Part shown: positions 13,291 through 24,375 of the stretch, piece by piece
Layout: each line of letters starts with the position of its first letter
Numbering within the stretch: position 1 is the first letter of the stretch
Source of the DNA: Ceratopteris richardii
Taxonomy: Eukaryota; Streptophyta; Polypodiopsida; Polypodiales; Pteridaceae
DNA: 64,000 nucleotides
Assembly (NCBI GenBank): GCA_020310875.1
Contig: CM035428.1
Location: 103,602,161-103,666,160, forward strand
Direction: 5' to 3'
Translations under genes and position numbers: made by a program
The notes under the pieces: generated by a model
The model's database searches: none
Told to the model about the DNA's origin: nothing
The model's input: the letters and a program-made list of their open reading frames with translations, nothing else

Positions 13291-13860
13291 TTGTTTTCAT
13301 GCCCTTTCTACACAAAACCACGGGGTTGAAAAACATAAACTTCTCCATATAAGTCACCATTCAAAAATGCAATTTTAATGTCCAACTGATGTACATTCCA
13401 ATCATGATGAGCTCCAATTGCAGAGATGCTACAAACAGTAGTCATTCGGCATGTGGGAGCAAAGGTCTCATCAAAATCAATGCCTCTTTCTTGAGCATAA
13501 CCTTTTGCAAAAAGCCTAGTCTTATACTTGTCAGCTGTTCCATTAGGCTTATGCTTTAGCTTGTAAACCCACTTAGTGCCAATTGCCTTCTTGCCAAGAG
13601 GAAAATCACATATAGGCTTGGTACCATTCTTCATAATAACATCATAGTCTGTCAAATTTTTAAATTTTGTGCTTCATCATAGGAAAGAGACTCATTCTCA
13701 TCACAAAGACTAGATTCAGCGATAGCATAACAATTTGATGCAAAATAAGCACTATGAGAGCCTAAAGGAGTAGGATATGAGAGACGTGTATCTAATTTGC
13801 TATTTTGCAAAGTATGTGCCAACCATTTTGGCATAGTTTTTGCCTCCTCTATATGAGCCT
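13291..13860 (-). pseudogene. Element D: N-terminal reverse transcriptase, truncated
   Basis: Minus-strand copia RT of the short-LTR family: SYDEAQN, MKNGTKPICDFP, GTKWVYKLKHKPNG, KGYAQERGIDFDETFAPTCRM, QLDIKIAFLNGDLYGEVYVFQPRGF. It stops before the LYGLKQAP motif and the YVDD box. A frameshift separates the first block (to about 13652) from the rest. The truncation joins element D to the LTR stub of element C with a TTG microhomology. Confidence 0.85.
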
Positions 13861-14600
13861 TCTCATCGCATCCTCCATGAAAACAACATCAAGACTAACC
13901 AAAATGCATTGAGTCTATGGATGATACAGAGGATAGCCTTTGCTTTCAAAACTAAACCCAACAAAAATACATTTCACTACCTTATCGTCCAATTTCTTAC
14001 ATTGTTGTTCAAGCACTTATACATATGCCAGACAACCAAAAATAGGAAGATGAAAAACACATGCCAAGCCTCATATGGAGTGATAGAATGCAATGCTTTG
14101 GTGGGACACCTGTTAAGTACATATGTTGCACACTTAACACCCTCAAGCAAGAAGCTATGTGGTAAAGCTTGACTTTTGACCATACACCTTGCCATATCCA
14201 TGAGAGACCTATTCTTTCTTTTTATGACTCCATTCTGTTGAGGTATATACAACACTGTACACTGATGTTTTATCCCACATTCAAGCAAAAATGTATTAAA
14301 ATCAGAAGACATGTATTCCCTCCCTCAATCACAATGGAAGATGCCCATTTTACATGTGATAAATTTTGAGCCAAAACTAGAAACTATTTGAAGCACATAA
14401 ACACTTCAGACTTTGCTTTCACTGGATACTCTCATGCATGCTTGGAAAAATCATAAATAAAAGTCACAAAGTAAAGGTTGTTCCTAAAAGAGATTATCTA
14501 CATAACACCACATACATCATTGTGAAAAAGCTCCAATTTCTAAGTGGCTAGAACAGAACCATCTTTTGGGAATGAGGAATGCTGCATTTTGCCCAACATA
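13861..14600 (-). pseudogene. Element D: integrase
   Basis: Minus strand. Visible: LEAPTKDVCEGCMLGK (zinc-finger C-x2-C, about 14580-14630), SSDFNTFLLECGIKHQCT, the catalytic Glu region PQQNGVIKRKNRSL (expected E of G-x-x-E-R replaced by Lys), CATYVLNRCPTKAL and TPYEAWH. Several stops between 14340 and 14560. Same family as the integrases of elements E and D/E-type fragments at 33.6 kb. Confidence 0.78.
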
Positions 14601-14630
14601 CAACCTTCACAAACATCTTTGGTAGGTGCC

Positions 14631-15300
14631 TCAAGTTTGGGAAAAGAAGGCACCATTTAAAATCTTTGTAGAATCATTCAGAGATTTTTCATAGTCTATG
14701 CGCTTATACAGCCCATGAAATAAAATGCCAAAAGCAATAATAACATCACCATTTGAGAGATCATGGACTCTACATCTATCATCAACAAATTCGGCAACCA
14801 AGCCAATCTTGGCTAATGCTGAAACTGAGAACTTATTTTTCTTGATCCCTAGTGCAAAGAAAGCATTTGATAATGTAAAAGAACTACTATCATTAGTAAT
14901 CTGAATGATCTTACCAACTCCCATTATAGGATAAGAGGAGTTGTTGGCAAATGTGACACTATTTTGTGTAGGGGCAGGGTCAAATGAACTAAAGAAACTC
15001 TGTTGCGAGTTAATATATTTGGTTGCCCCACTATCAAAGTACCAAACATCTAAGTCTACTGAAGACATACGCTGCTCATGAGAAGATGGGTCAAAATTTC
15101 AAACAGTAGTAAAAACCCATTCTTTATTCTACACAAGATTAGCAAACTCTGTTTTAGGTGTAGAGGCCTCTACAACCACCATTTCGTCCTCCTTCTTCTT
15201 TACCTCTTTTGTATCTAGTTTTGGATAACCCTTTATGAAATAATTCATTCCTTTAGAGTATTTGCAAAACATTTTCTATTTTTTTTATTTCTTCTCATCT
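14631..15300 (-). pseudogene. Element D: protease and gag zinc-knuckle region
   Basis: Minus strand. Protease motif VWYFDSGATKYI at about 15030-15055, with SYPIMGVGKI and FTLSNAFFALGIKK downstream. Upstream, around 15225-15290, is a decayed knuckle (CKYSKGMNYFIKGY) in which one Cys is Ser, the His is Tyr and the last Cys is Tyr. The same regions are better kept at 33383-33900. Confidence 0.82.
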
Positions 15301-16046
15301 TTGTCTTCCTTCTTTGACTGTGCAACGTTAGCAAATTTTTGCTTGCTAGTAGGTGAGCTCCATTTTCCCTTGCCCTTTTGACTAACTATGAAAGCTTGAT
15401 CTGCAACACACATGATCGACCTGTTCTATTTAGACTGATCTTCCTATAACAAAACACAGAATAACTCCTTGAATGCTAAGGCATTTGGTTGCCTTCATCA
15501 TGAACCAAAGAGTAGAACAAAAGCTTTGATATGAATATAGAAGACCATTAAGAACACTCTGCACAAGTGAACTATCGAGTAAGACTTCATCAACTCAAAT
15601 CAACTTCACCTTCAAATCTTTGATCTTTGTCAAAAAACTCTCCATGGAATCTCTGTCATTCATGTGCTCACTCTCTAGCTATTTTTGGAGGTAAGCAACA
15701 TGAGCCTCATTTCTTGCGTGATATAAAGTGGTAAGTGTATCCCAAGCATCCTTTGTGATTTTGCAAGAGTGAATGTGAGCAATAATGGCATATTTGATAG
15801 AAAAAGTTATCAATTCATGTGCTTGAGCATCTCTACCATCCCAATGAAGCTGCTCTATAGTAGGTGCAATACGAATAGGAATTTGAAGATCATCATCTTC
15901 AACACCATCTACATCACCTTTGATAATGATATTTGCAAGTGTTATACGATGTTTTTCAACACCCTGCATGATATTCCACAGTCCCTTTGCAACCAATACA
16001 TGACACATCATATATGCCCATAATGGGTAATTAGTAGCATCCAATC
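15301..16046 (-). pseudogene. Element D: gag N-terminal region
   Basis: Minus strand. Starts within the first gag residues (RLDATNYPLWAYMM, HVLVAKGLWNIM), then AWDTLTTLYHARNEAHVAYLQK. Stops and shifts follow between 15680 and 15310. The gag start codon and the 5' LTR of D are absent: the sequence ends at the first base of the LTR of element E, so D and E are joined head to head. Confidence 0.82.
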
Positions 16047-16277
16047 TATTGATATATTTAGGTAGTGATGTGTGTGAACACACTAGGACTGTCGAGGCAT
16101 TTTTTTCCCTCTTTAGGAGGGTTTTTACCCCCTACTTGTATATATGACTATAACCTTAATGGGTCACTTATCTTTGTACATTCTCTTGGTAATACATTCA
16201 ATATTATGTGTTGTGCTCCAAGCTTCTTCTTCTTCCTTGTGCTATTCATGTGCTTCCATAGACCTCAAACTCCAATA
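16047..16277 (+). repeat. 5' LTR of element E (short-LTR copia family)
   Basis: 231 bp, starting TATTGATATATTTAGG and ending TCCAATA. Other copies in the window start TGTTGATA and end CTCCAACA (22526-22755, 29609-29839, 26522-26698), so both terminal dinucleotides here have mutated. Contains the family block TGATGTGTGTGAACAC and CCCTCTTTAGGAGG. Confidence 0.88.
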
Positions 16278-16279
16278 AT

Positions 16280-16291
16280 TGGTATCAGAGC
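16280..16291 (+). promoter_or_regulatory. Primer binding site of element E
   Basis: TGGTATCAGAGC two bases after the LTR, complementary to initiator tRNA-Met. The 340 bases that follow are non-coding leader. Confidence 0.88.
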
Positions 16292-16632
16292 AAGTCACTC
16301 CTTCATATAGGGCATTATCGACACCCCTATGATCAAAGTCTAAAAATCGCACAAATATTGGTGGGCATATTCAAGGCAATTAGGAGTTCAAAGCAGCTTT
16401 TCTATGTGGTGTCGAGATCGTGACCTGAGCTCGTTTCAACCTCTGAACGCACTATTGAAGCTCTTGTGTATGCAATTTCATCTTTTTGTGACAAAGATGT
16501 ATACAGGTTACTGTCCACCAGTATAAGTGCCTCAAATTCTACTATAGGTTTAGCACAACTCGATAGGATAATTTTGTTCAACGTTTTGAGATACAATCAT
16601 TTTTTTCCATCAAGGTATTTTAGTCAGTGGCC

Positions 16633-17570
16633 ATGGTTGAAAGGAGTGATGTATTCTGTATGTTGGCTATTGATGATAAGTTGGATGGTATCAATTACCC
16701 ATCATGGGATTATAATGCATCATGTATTGGTTGCAAAAAGACTATGGAATATTGTGCAGGGTTTTGAAAAAGTGTCCTATTACACTTGCAAATACATTTA
16801 TTGAAGCTGATGCAGATGGCATTAAAGATGGTGATATTCTTCAGGTTCATGTTCATGCCACGGTTCTTGCTACATCTACTATAGAGCAATTCTGTTTGGA
16901 TGGCAGAGATGCTCAGGCACATGCATTGATATCCTTGTCTATCAAAGGTGCCATTATTCCTCACATTTGCTCTTGCAAAATATAGCAAAGGATGTTTGGG
17001 ATACACTTAACACTTTATACCAGTCAAGAAATGAGGCTCATCATGCTTACCTCCGAAAAGAGTTGGAGAGTGAGCATAGGAATGAAAGAGATTTGATGGA
17101 CATTTGTTTGACAAAGATCAAAGATTTGACGGAGCAGTTGATTTATGTCGATGAAGTCTTTCCTAATAGTTCACTTGTGCAGACTGTTGTGAATGGTCGT
17201 ATGGATTCATATGAAAGTTTTGCTTCTACTCTTTGATTGATGATGAAAGGAAATTCAAATGCCTTAAAAATTGATAAGTTATCCTCTATTCTATTGCAGC
17301 AAGGTTACTCTAGGTAGAACAAGTTCATTATGCATGTTACAGATCAAGATTTCCTAGCTAGTCAAAAGGGTAAATGGAGCTCATCTATTAGTAAGCAAAA
17401 AGTTGCTAATTCTACACAATCAAAGAAGGATGATAGAGATAAGAAGAAAACAAAAAATCTGAAATTTTTTTGCACATAATATAAAGGAAATGATCATGTC
17501 ATAAAGAGTTATCCAAAACTAGCTGCAAAAGAGGCAAAGAAGAAAGAGGCTAGAGTGGTTGTTGTTGAGG
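16633..17570 (+). pseudogene. Element E: gag
   Basis: ATG at 16633 opens MVERSDVFCMLAIDDKLDGINYPSW. Later blocks: HHVLVAKRLWNIV, TLANTFIEADADGIKDGDIL, HALISLSIKGAIIPHICS, AKDVWDTLNTLYQSRNEAHHAYL, EVFPNSSLVQTVV. The zinc knuckle (about 17470-17510) has lost its second Cys to a stop. Frameshifts near 16740 and 16980 and a stop at 17236. This is the best template for recognising the gag fragments in D, F and G. Confidence 0.85.
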
Positions 17571-19000
17571 CATGTACATCCAAAATGGAGTCTGCTAATC
17601 TTGTGTGGAATGAAGAATGGGCATTTACTACTCTTTGTAGTTATGAACCATCTTCTCATGAACATTGTATGTCTATAGTAGACTTAGATGTTTGATACTT
17701 CGATAGTGGGGCAACCAAACATATTGCCTCACAACATAGTTTCTTCACTTCACTTGAGCCTGCCCCTACAAGGAATATTGTCACATGCGCCGATGAATTC
17801 TCTTATCCTATGATGGGATTTGGTAAGATCATTGTGACTATTGTTGATTGTAGTTATTTTACATTGTCAGGTACTTTATTTATGCCAAAGATCAAGAAAA
17901 CTTTGTTATCAGTTTCAGCATTAGCCAAGATCAGTTTGCTTGTGAAATTTATTGATGATACATGTACAATTCATGATCTATCAAATGGAGAAGTCATTAT
18001 TGCTTTCAGCATTTTATGTCATGGGCTGTCTAAGCTCATAGACTATGAAATTTTTTTGAATGATTCAACATGTGTGGTACATGATTCTTAGGCTATGTTA
18101 GATGCAAAGCGTTGGAATGCATGATTTGGTCATCTAAATTTTGCTAGTTTACTATGCCTATAGAAAGATCAAATGGTGTCCTCTCTGCCCAAACTTGAGG
18201 CACCTGGTAAACATGTTTGTGAAGGTTGTATTTTAGGCAAAATGTAGCATTCGTCATTCCCAAAAGATGGTTCAATTTGTGCTACTCAAAAATTGTAGCT
18301 TGTTCATAGTGATGCCTGTGCTCGTATGTAGACACCCTCCTTTGGAAGCTAGCTTTACTTTGTGACTTTTATTGATGATTTTTCCAGGCATGCATGGGTA
18401 TAATCATTGAAAGAAAAGTTCAAAGTGTTTATGTGATTCAAATAGTTGTTGGGTTTGGCTGAAAATCTATCAACATGTAAAATAGGAACCCTCCATTCTG
18501 ATAGGGGGATATATATGTCATGATTTTAATGCATTTTTTACTAAACATGGGATAAGACATCAGTGTACGGTGCTGTATACACCTCAACAAAATGGAGTTA
18601 CTAAAAGGAACAATAGGTCTTTGATGGAGATGGAAAGGTGTATAATTAAGAGTCAAGCTTTACCACATAGTTTCTAGCTTGAGGTTGTCATAAATAGGTA
18701 TCCCACTAAAACATTGTAGTATATCACTCCATATGAGGCGTGGCATGGTTGCAAGCCATCTGTTGCTCACCTGAATGTCTTTGGTTGTGTGGCATATGCA
18801 TTAGTGCTTGAACAATAACACATGAAATTGGATGATAATGCAATGAAATGTATTTTTGTTGGGTATAGTTCTGAAAGAAAAGCCTATCGTCTTTATCATC
18901 CACATACTAAATGCATTTTGGTTAGCCGTCATATTGTTTTCATGGAATATGCTATTCAACCATTACTTTCATGTACTAAAGACACATTAGTTAGCTCCAA
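17571..19000 (+). pseudogene. Element E: protease and integrase
   Basis: Protease YFDSGATKHIAS at about 17700-17735; the preceding Trp codon is a stop. FTLSGTLFMPKIKK and LSVSALAKI follow. Integrase: [78 protein letters not shown] and LVSRHIVFME. Multiple stops (about 18090, 18124, 18247, 18790). Confidence 0.82.
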
Positions 19001-19777
19001 AAACATGTATGATACTTTATTGCCTCTTTTCACAGGTGGATAGTCTAGTGTTGTTCCAAATGAGGCAATTTCTTAGCCTTTGCAAGTTTCACATGATGAT
19101 GTAGATCATTTCATTTATGATGCAGATTTACATAATGCACTTGTTGATGAGACAACTGATATAAAGGAGACAGATTATGCCCAAATGGTTGGTGTAGACT
19201 TTGTGAGATAGAAAATTACATGAACCTCTATCATATTGTACTCATTCAGGCTGTCATAGTGCTTCTTTTGCATCACATTGCTATGTTATGGCTGCCTCTA
19301 GCCTTTGTGATTAGAATGAGCATGTTTCCTTTGATGAGGCACAAAATTATAAAAATTGGATGGCTGCTATGCAATCAGAATATGATGCTATTATGAAAAA
19401 TGGTACTTGGTCTTTATGTGACTTGCCTTCTGTCAAGAAGGCCATTGGCACTAAGTGGGTATACAAGCTGAAATGTAAGTGTGATGGAAAAATTGACAGG
19501 TTAAAAAGGTTATGCTCAAGAAAGAGGCATTGATTTTGATGAGACCTTTGCTCCTACATGCCGAATGACTAGTTTTTGTAGCATTTGTGCACTTGCAACT
19601 CATAATGGTTGGAATGTATATCAGTTGGACATTAAAACTACATTTGTGAATGGTGACTTGTATGCAAAAGTGTATGTTTTTCAACCCCATGGTTTTGTGT
19701 AGAAAGAGCATGAAAACAAAGTGTGCAAGTTGGAAAAAGCATTATATGGTTTGAAACAAGCACCACATGCTTGGTAT
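19001..19777 (+). pseudogene. Element E: N-terminal RT, truncated at AWYQ
   Basis: Landmarks: FDEAQNYKNWMAAMQSEYDAI, MKNGTWSLCDLPS, GTKWVYKLKCK, a small deletion, ERGIDFDETFAPTCRMT, QLDIKTTFVNGDLYAKVYVFQPHGF, KVCKLEKALYGLKQAPHAWYQ. The sequence then leaves RT at TTGGTATCAA and enters element leader sequence. The catalytic YVDD block and RNase H are absent. Confidence 0.82.
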
Positions 19778-19912
19778 CAAATCAAAATAGCTTCATTTTG
19801 TGGTGTCAAAATCATGACCTGAGCTCGTTTTGACCTCTGAATGCACTATCAAAGTGCCTCTATAGGCAAATTTGTCCCTTTGTGTCAAACATATATATAG
19901 GTTTCGGTGAAC
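19778..19912 (+). other. Copia leader fragment fused to element E RT
   Basis: Plus-strand sequence similar to the untranslated leader of E itself (16400-16530; shared block TGACCTGAGCTCGTTT) and, in opposite orientation, to the leader of F (22285-22420). It follows the RT of E with no LTR between, and at GAACAAG it meets the 3' end of minus-strand element F. Confidence 0.75.
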
Positions 19913-20965
19913 AAGCAGCTGCCACTCATGTATAAGGAAGTGCCAAGCTATGTGGAATCCATCCACAAAAGGAAGTAAGCCCAAAGCTTTGCAAAAAGCT
20001 TCAAAGGTCTCTCTAGGTAGAGCCTTTGTGAAAAGGTCTACAATGTTCTCCTATGAGGGGATATATGCCAAACAAATCTCTGTAGCACAAAACCTTTCCT
20101 TGACATAATGGTAGTGCACCTCAATGTGCTTAGTGAGAGCATGGAACACAGGGTTCCTTGCAACTTCCAATGTGCTCTGACTGTCAATGAAGATGGTGGT
20201 GGTAGAAGATTGACCAACACCCAAATCAATCATAAGCCGTTTGAGCCAGACACACTCAATAGTCACTATGAAAGCTACCCTATACTCAACCTCACAACTA
20301 GAAGTGGTCATAGTAGGCTGCTTCTTGCTCAACGAAGATATGCATGAGATACCAACCATGAAGAAAAAACCATTGCTGGACACATGAGTGTCATAGCAAC
20401 CAGCCTAGTGAGAGTAAAAAAAGCACGTAAATCTGGCAGTAGTGATCCCCCCTTGGGATAAAACAATCCAAGTAGTCGGGTACCACTCAAGTAACAAAAG
20501 ATGCGCTTAACTACCTGCCAATGCTTGACACCTAGGGAATGCATAAACTTGCTCATCTATGAAACAAAAAATTGAATATCTTGTCGAGTAATGCATAAGT
20601 AAATCAAGCATCCAACAGCGTGCTGATAGGGAATAGCATCAAATGCATCTCCAACATCATGAAGACTCAAATTGTAAACCTCTCTCCATAGGACTAGCAA
20701 TAAGTTTGGAGTCTTCAAGGTCAAAATTCTGCAATAATATCTCAATATATTTTGTTTGACACAAAGCTAGTCCACCATCAACTTGCATAAATTGAATGCC
20801 CAAATAATGATGCAAATGCCCCAAATCCACCATCTCAAATGAGGCATGCAAATCAGCCTTAAAATCAGTACTAATATGCTTCTCATTAGGACTAGTGAGT
20901 AGTATGTCATCAACATAGACAACAATGATCAGAAGCACATCATTTACATGCATAACGTATAAGGT
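19913..20965 (-). pseudogene. Element F: C-terminal RT and RNase H
   Basis: Minus strand: DVLLIIVVYVDDILLT (YVDD intact), FKADLHASFEMVDLGHLHHYLGI, ALCQTKYIEILLQ, VKRIFCYLSGTRLLGLFYPKGG, then RNase H with KKQPTMTTSSCEVEYR (Cys-Glu for the usual Thr-Glu), FIDSQSTLEVARNPVFH, LTKHIEVHYHYVKERF and KALGLLPF. The N-terminal RT, integrase, protease and most of gag are missing and are replaced by the gypsy segment on its 5' side. Frameshifts near 20330 and 20560. Confidence 0.85.
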
Positions 20966-22125
20966 GCTCTTAGGACTTGTAGTGGTGTGTGTGGTGTTAT
21001 TATAAGAAAATTGAAGTAATGGAAAATTTTCATCCTAGTTAGTGGGACTGCCTAATGAATAATAATGCAATAAATCAAGAATAGTACTATTTGTAGCCTC
21101 ACTTTTTCCATTACTTTCAGGATGAAATGCAGAGCTAAAATCTATTTTAGAACCAAAATGTTGAAATAAGGCAACCCAAAAATGATTGCAGAAATGAACA
21201 TCACGATCCGATAACATTACTTTAGGAAATCCACGATGTGGAAAAATGCATTTGATGAATAATTTTGCAGTCTATGGTGCAGACAAAGTTTTTTACTAAA
21301 CCTATCAACTATTGTCCAAATCATATCATTATGTGATGACGTGATAGGAAGACCTGTGATAAAATCCATAGATATTTGTTCCCATGGTTTGTTCAGAATG
21401 GCAAATGGCAGTAATAATCCAAATGGTTTATCATTATGATGTGTTAGATGCTGACATACAATGCATTGAGAAACATAATGTGCAATATCATTTTTCATGT
21501 GGGGCCAAAAGAAGAAATCTTTGCAAGTAGAAATGATGCTCTGTATGCCTTTATGACCCATGTAAGATGGTTCATAAATTTGTTTGATGAAGCTTGGGTT
21601 ATGCATAATCTATGTTGAAAATAAAGTAAAACATTATGAAATGTATATTGTTCATCAGATAAAGATGCACCATTGTTGAAGTCATGCCATGCACATGAGA
21701 AATACAAATCAGATGCATAAGTGGAAACCATTTCTTGAAAGGAATGAATTTGGATAGCAGAAATATTATGCAAAGCAATAGAATAGGAAGGAAAATGGCT
21801 AAGAGCATCGGCTACGACATTAACTTTTATTACTAGGTTGGTATTGGATCATAGGTTCAAAATTTTGAATAAATGAAGCCCATTTAAGATATCAATCAAA
21901 GATTAAGGGTTGATTGAATAAATGCTTATTAGCATGTTGATTAGTTTTGATTAATACCTCAGATCCCATAAGATAGTGTTTCCAAATTTGCAAAGCATGC
22001 ACAACTGTTAATAATTCTTTATCATATGTACTATAATTCTTTTGTGAAGGCTTAAGCTTCCTAATCTCAAATGCAATGGGATTATCATTTTGCATTAAAA
22101 CAACACCTATTCGTGAACCACTAGC
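20966..22125 (-). pseudogene. Gypsy RNase H-integrase segment embedded in element F
   Basis: Minus strand, Ty3/gypsy type, no LTRs of its own. RNase H tail: TDASGSRIGVVLMQ, PIAFEIRKLKPSQKNYSTYDKELLTVVHAL. Integrase zinc finger: YMGHKGIQSII ... CIVCQHLTHH; catalytic core: ISMDFITGLP, WTIVDRFSK, SDRDVHFCNHFW, SAFHPESNGKSEATN. The 5' edge fuses to the start of copia gag (MLVV, then this segment) and the 3' edge fuses to copia RT within a continuous frame (NNTTHTTT then STLYVMHVND). A stop in place of Trp precedes DENFPLLQF. Confidence 0.87.
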
Positions 22126-22511
22126 ATCAGTAAACAACCAACATACAGAGTACATCACTGCTTTCAGCCATGGCCGATGACTAAAATACCTTGATGCAAA
22201 AAATTGATTGTATCTCAAAAAGTTGAACAGAACTGCCCAGACAAATTCCACTAGACCTGTAGCAGACTTCGAGGTGCTTATACTGGCAAACAGAAACTGG
22301 TATATACCTTTGGCACAAAAGGATGAAATAGCCTACAACAGCGCTGCGAGAGTGCGTTCGGAGGCCGAAATGAGCTGAGATCGCGATTTTGGCACGATAC
22401 AGCAAAGCTGTTTTGATCTCGGAAACACGCTGGGTATGCTCACCAAATTCGTGCGATTTTGAGACTACAACCGGAGGAGTGTCGACGGCGCCCTAGATGA
22501 AGCGACGACCT
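22126..22511 (-). other. Element F: leader and first gag codons
   Basis: Non-coding leader after the primer site, similar to the leaders of E and G, ending with the gag start (MAESSDVLCMLVV, about 22168-22125). The gag frame then runs into the gypsy segment and stops. Confidence 0.78.
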
Positions 22512-22523
22512 GCTCTGATACCA
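22512..22523 (-). promoter_or_regulatory. Primer binding site of element F
   Basis: Minus-strand TGGTATCAGAGC, two bases from the LTR. Complementary to initiator tRNA-Met. Confidence 0.9.
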
Positions 22524-22525
22524 AT

Positions 22526-22755
22526 TGTTGGAGTTAGACATCTGCGGAAGCACGTGAACAGCACAAGGAAGAAGGAGAAGCTTGGAGCACAACACACAAT
22601 ACTGAATGTATTACTAGAGAATGTACAAAGATAAGTAGCCCATTAGGGCAATAGGCATATATACAAGCCGGGGGAAAAAAACCTCCTAAAGAGGGAAAAA
22701 AATGCCCCGGCGGTCCTAGAGTGTTCACACACATCATTACCTAAATATATCAACA
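22526..22755 (-). repeat. 5' LTR of element F
   Basis: 230 bp; on the minus strand starts TGTTGATATATTTAGG and ends CTCCAACA. Best preserved LTR of this family in the window together with 29609-29839. Confidence 0.9.
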
Positions 22756-23021
22756 ATGTATACCATGGAGAACTTTGGTGAACCACCTATACCCGAGATA
22801 TGGCTCAAAGAACAATTCCAACTCTTGTAGCAAAAAGTCCAAGTTACCCAAAATGAGCTCTGAGAATGTGATGAATCACTTGAAAAGATGCATTTTGAGG
22901 AGAACCTTGCACAACTAGTCAAGACCATTATTAATGCTCAAGCAGATGGCACACATTCTAAGATAATTGTAAAGAATTACCAATTTTCATGGTTTGATGG
23001 CCGTACGGATGGTCATAACCT
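22756..23021 (+). pseudogene. Unassigned coding-like segment, gag-like
   Basis: From about 22759 the plus strand reads a plausible protein with two in-frame stops: ENFGEPPIPEIWLKEQF, a Glu/Gln/Lys-rich helix-like stretch, then KNYQFSWFDGRTDGHN. The last block resembles the DG-T-DP start of many gypsy gag proteins, but no domain can be fixed. It lies between the LTR of F and truncated element H and is abruptly bounded on both sides. Confidence 0.35.
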
Positions 23022-24372
23022 ATGAGTTCACCTTCATGTGAGTTTAATTTGTGATTGACTTCCTTTTGAGTGCCTACAATCTTACAATCTTGCATCTTGA
23101 ATTTTGTCAACATGTCTTTAATATACTTCCTTTGAGTAAGGAATAGACCATGATCTCTATAAACTACTTCCAACCCTAGGAAGTATGTAAGTGAGCCCAA
23201 GTCACTTACCTTAAACTCTTCTTTCATCTGATCCTTGATCTTCTTTATTCCATCTGCATTATTTCCTGTAAGTATAATATCATCCACATACACACATAAA
23301 TAGATGACTTCAAAATTACTCTCTTTGATGAAAAGTGATGGATCTGCCTTGCTAGATTGAAACCTTTGTCCTACAAAAATGAAACAAGCCTGTGATTCCA
23401 AGCTCTTGGAGGTTGTTTGAGTCCATACAGAGCTTACTAAGTTTACACACATAATCAGGATGTATTTGATTCTCAAACCCAGGTGGTTGTGCCATAAACA
23501 CTTCTTCTGTTATCCAACCATGAAGAAATGCATTTTTTACATCCAATTGGAGTATCTTCCAATTCTTGGAAGAAGCAATACTAAGTAGAACTCTGATTGT
23601 AGGCATCTTTGCCATAGGAGAGAAAGTTTCTTCATAATCAGTTCCCTGAGTTTGTGCAAAGCCCTTTGCCACAAGCCTTGCCTTATACTTGTCAATGGAA
23701 ACATCAAAATTCTTCATCAATTTGTAAATCCATCTTGAACCTATTACTTTCATTGGTCAAGTCTTGGGAACCAATTCCCAAGTGTTGTTTTCCTCAAGTG
23801 CTTCAATTTCCTCTTTTATTGCATGCTTCCATTTTGATTTCTCCTTGGCTTCCTCGAATGTTGAGGGTTCCTCTTGATTTATGTCCTATGCTAGATAGAT
23901 TGAGTGCTTAGTAACTAGAGAAGTATCAAAACCATACCTCCCTAGTTTTCTTTTCTCGCTCATGGACCTTCTTAGACCATGATGTGATGATTCTACCTCT
24001 TGTCCAAGTTCTTACACTTTAGCTTTACCTTTAGACTTCCATACTTTGAGTCTTTCAATCTGAGATGCCTCATCATCTTTTGAGGTATCTTGCTCCTCAA
24101 CTTTACTAGGGTGGTCCTTGACAAGTTTTGGGAAATCTTCTTCAATATCATAAGGTAACTTGATCTTCCTGCATGAATCTTCATACCAAGAACTATTCTC
24201 ATCAAGCACTACATCTCTGATCACCAAGAAACCTTCGTTGGTTAGGTTGTATAATCTATAGCCTTTTTGGTTGTTGTCATATCCAATGAATACACATCTT
24301 TCTGCTTTTGGATCCATATTTCCTCCAACCTATGAAGGAACATGAGAATAAGCAATACATCCAAAAAAGGGC
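23022..24372 (-). pseudogene. Element H: copia integrase C-terminus and reverse transcriptase
   Basis: Minus strand, element A family. Integrase end: FGCIAYSHVPS, MDPKAERCVFIGYDNNQKGYRLYN, DVVLDENSSWYED; then the linker, [56 protein letters not shown], a frameshift near 23400, ADPSLFIKESNFEVIYLCVYVDDIILTG, SDLGSLTYFLGLEVVY and KMQDCKIVGT. Cut at 23022 within RT and at 24372 within integrase; no LTRs, RNase H or gag. Confidence 0.87.
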
Positions 24373-24375
24373 AAC

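Noticed and set aside
16047..16277. This LTR as the 5' LTR of element D
   Set aside because: Its orientation, primer site and leader all serve plus-strand element E; D ends at its first base.
21035..22130. Independent gypsy insertion inside element F
   Set aside because: No LTRs, primer site, polypurine tract or target duplication at either edge; both edges are codon-level fusions.
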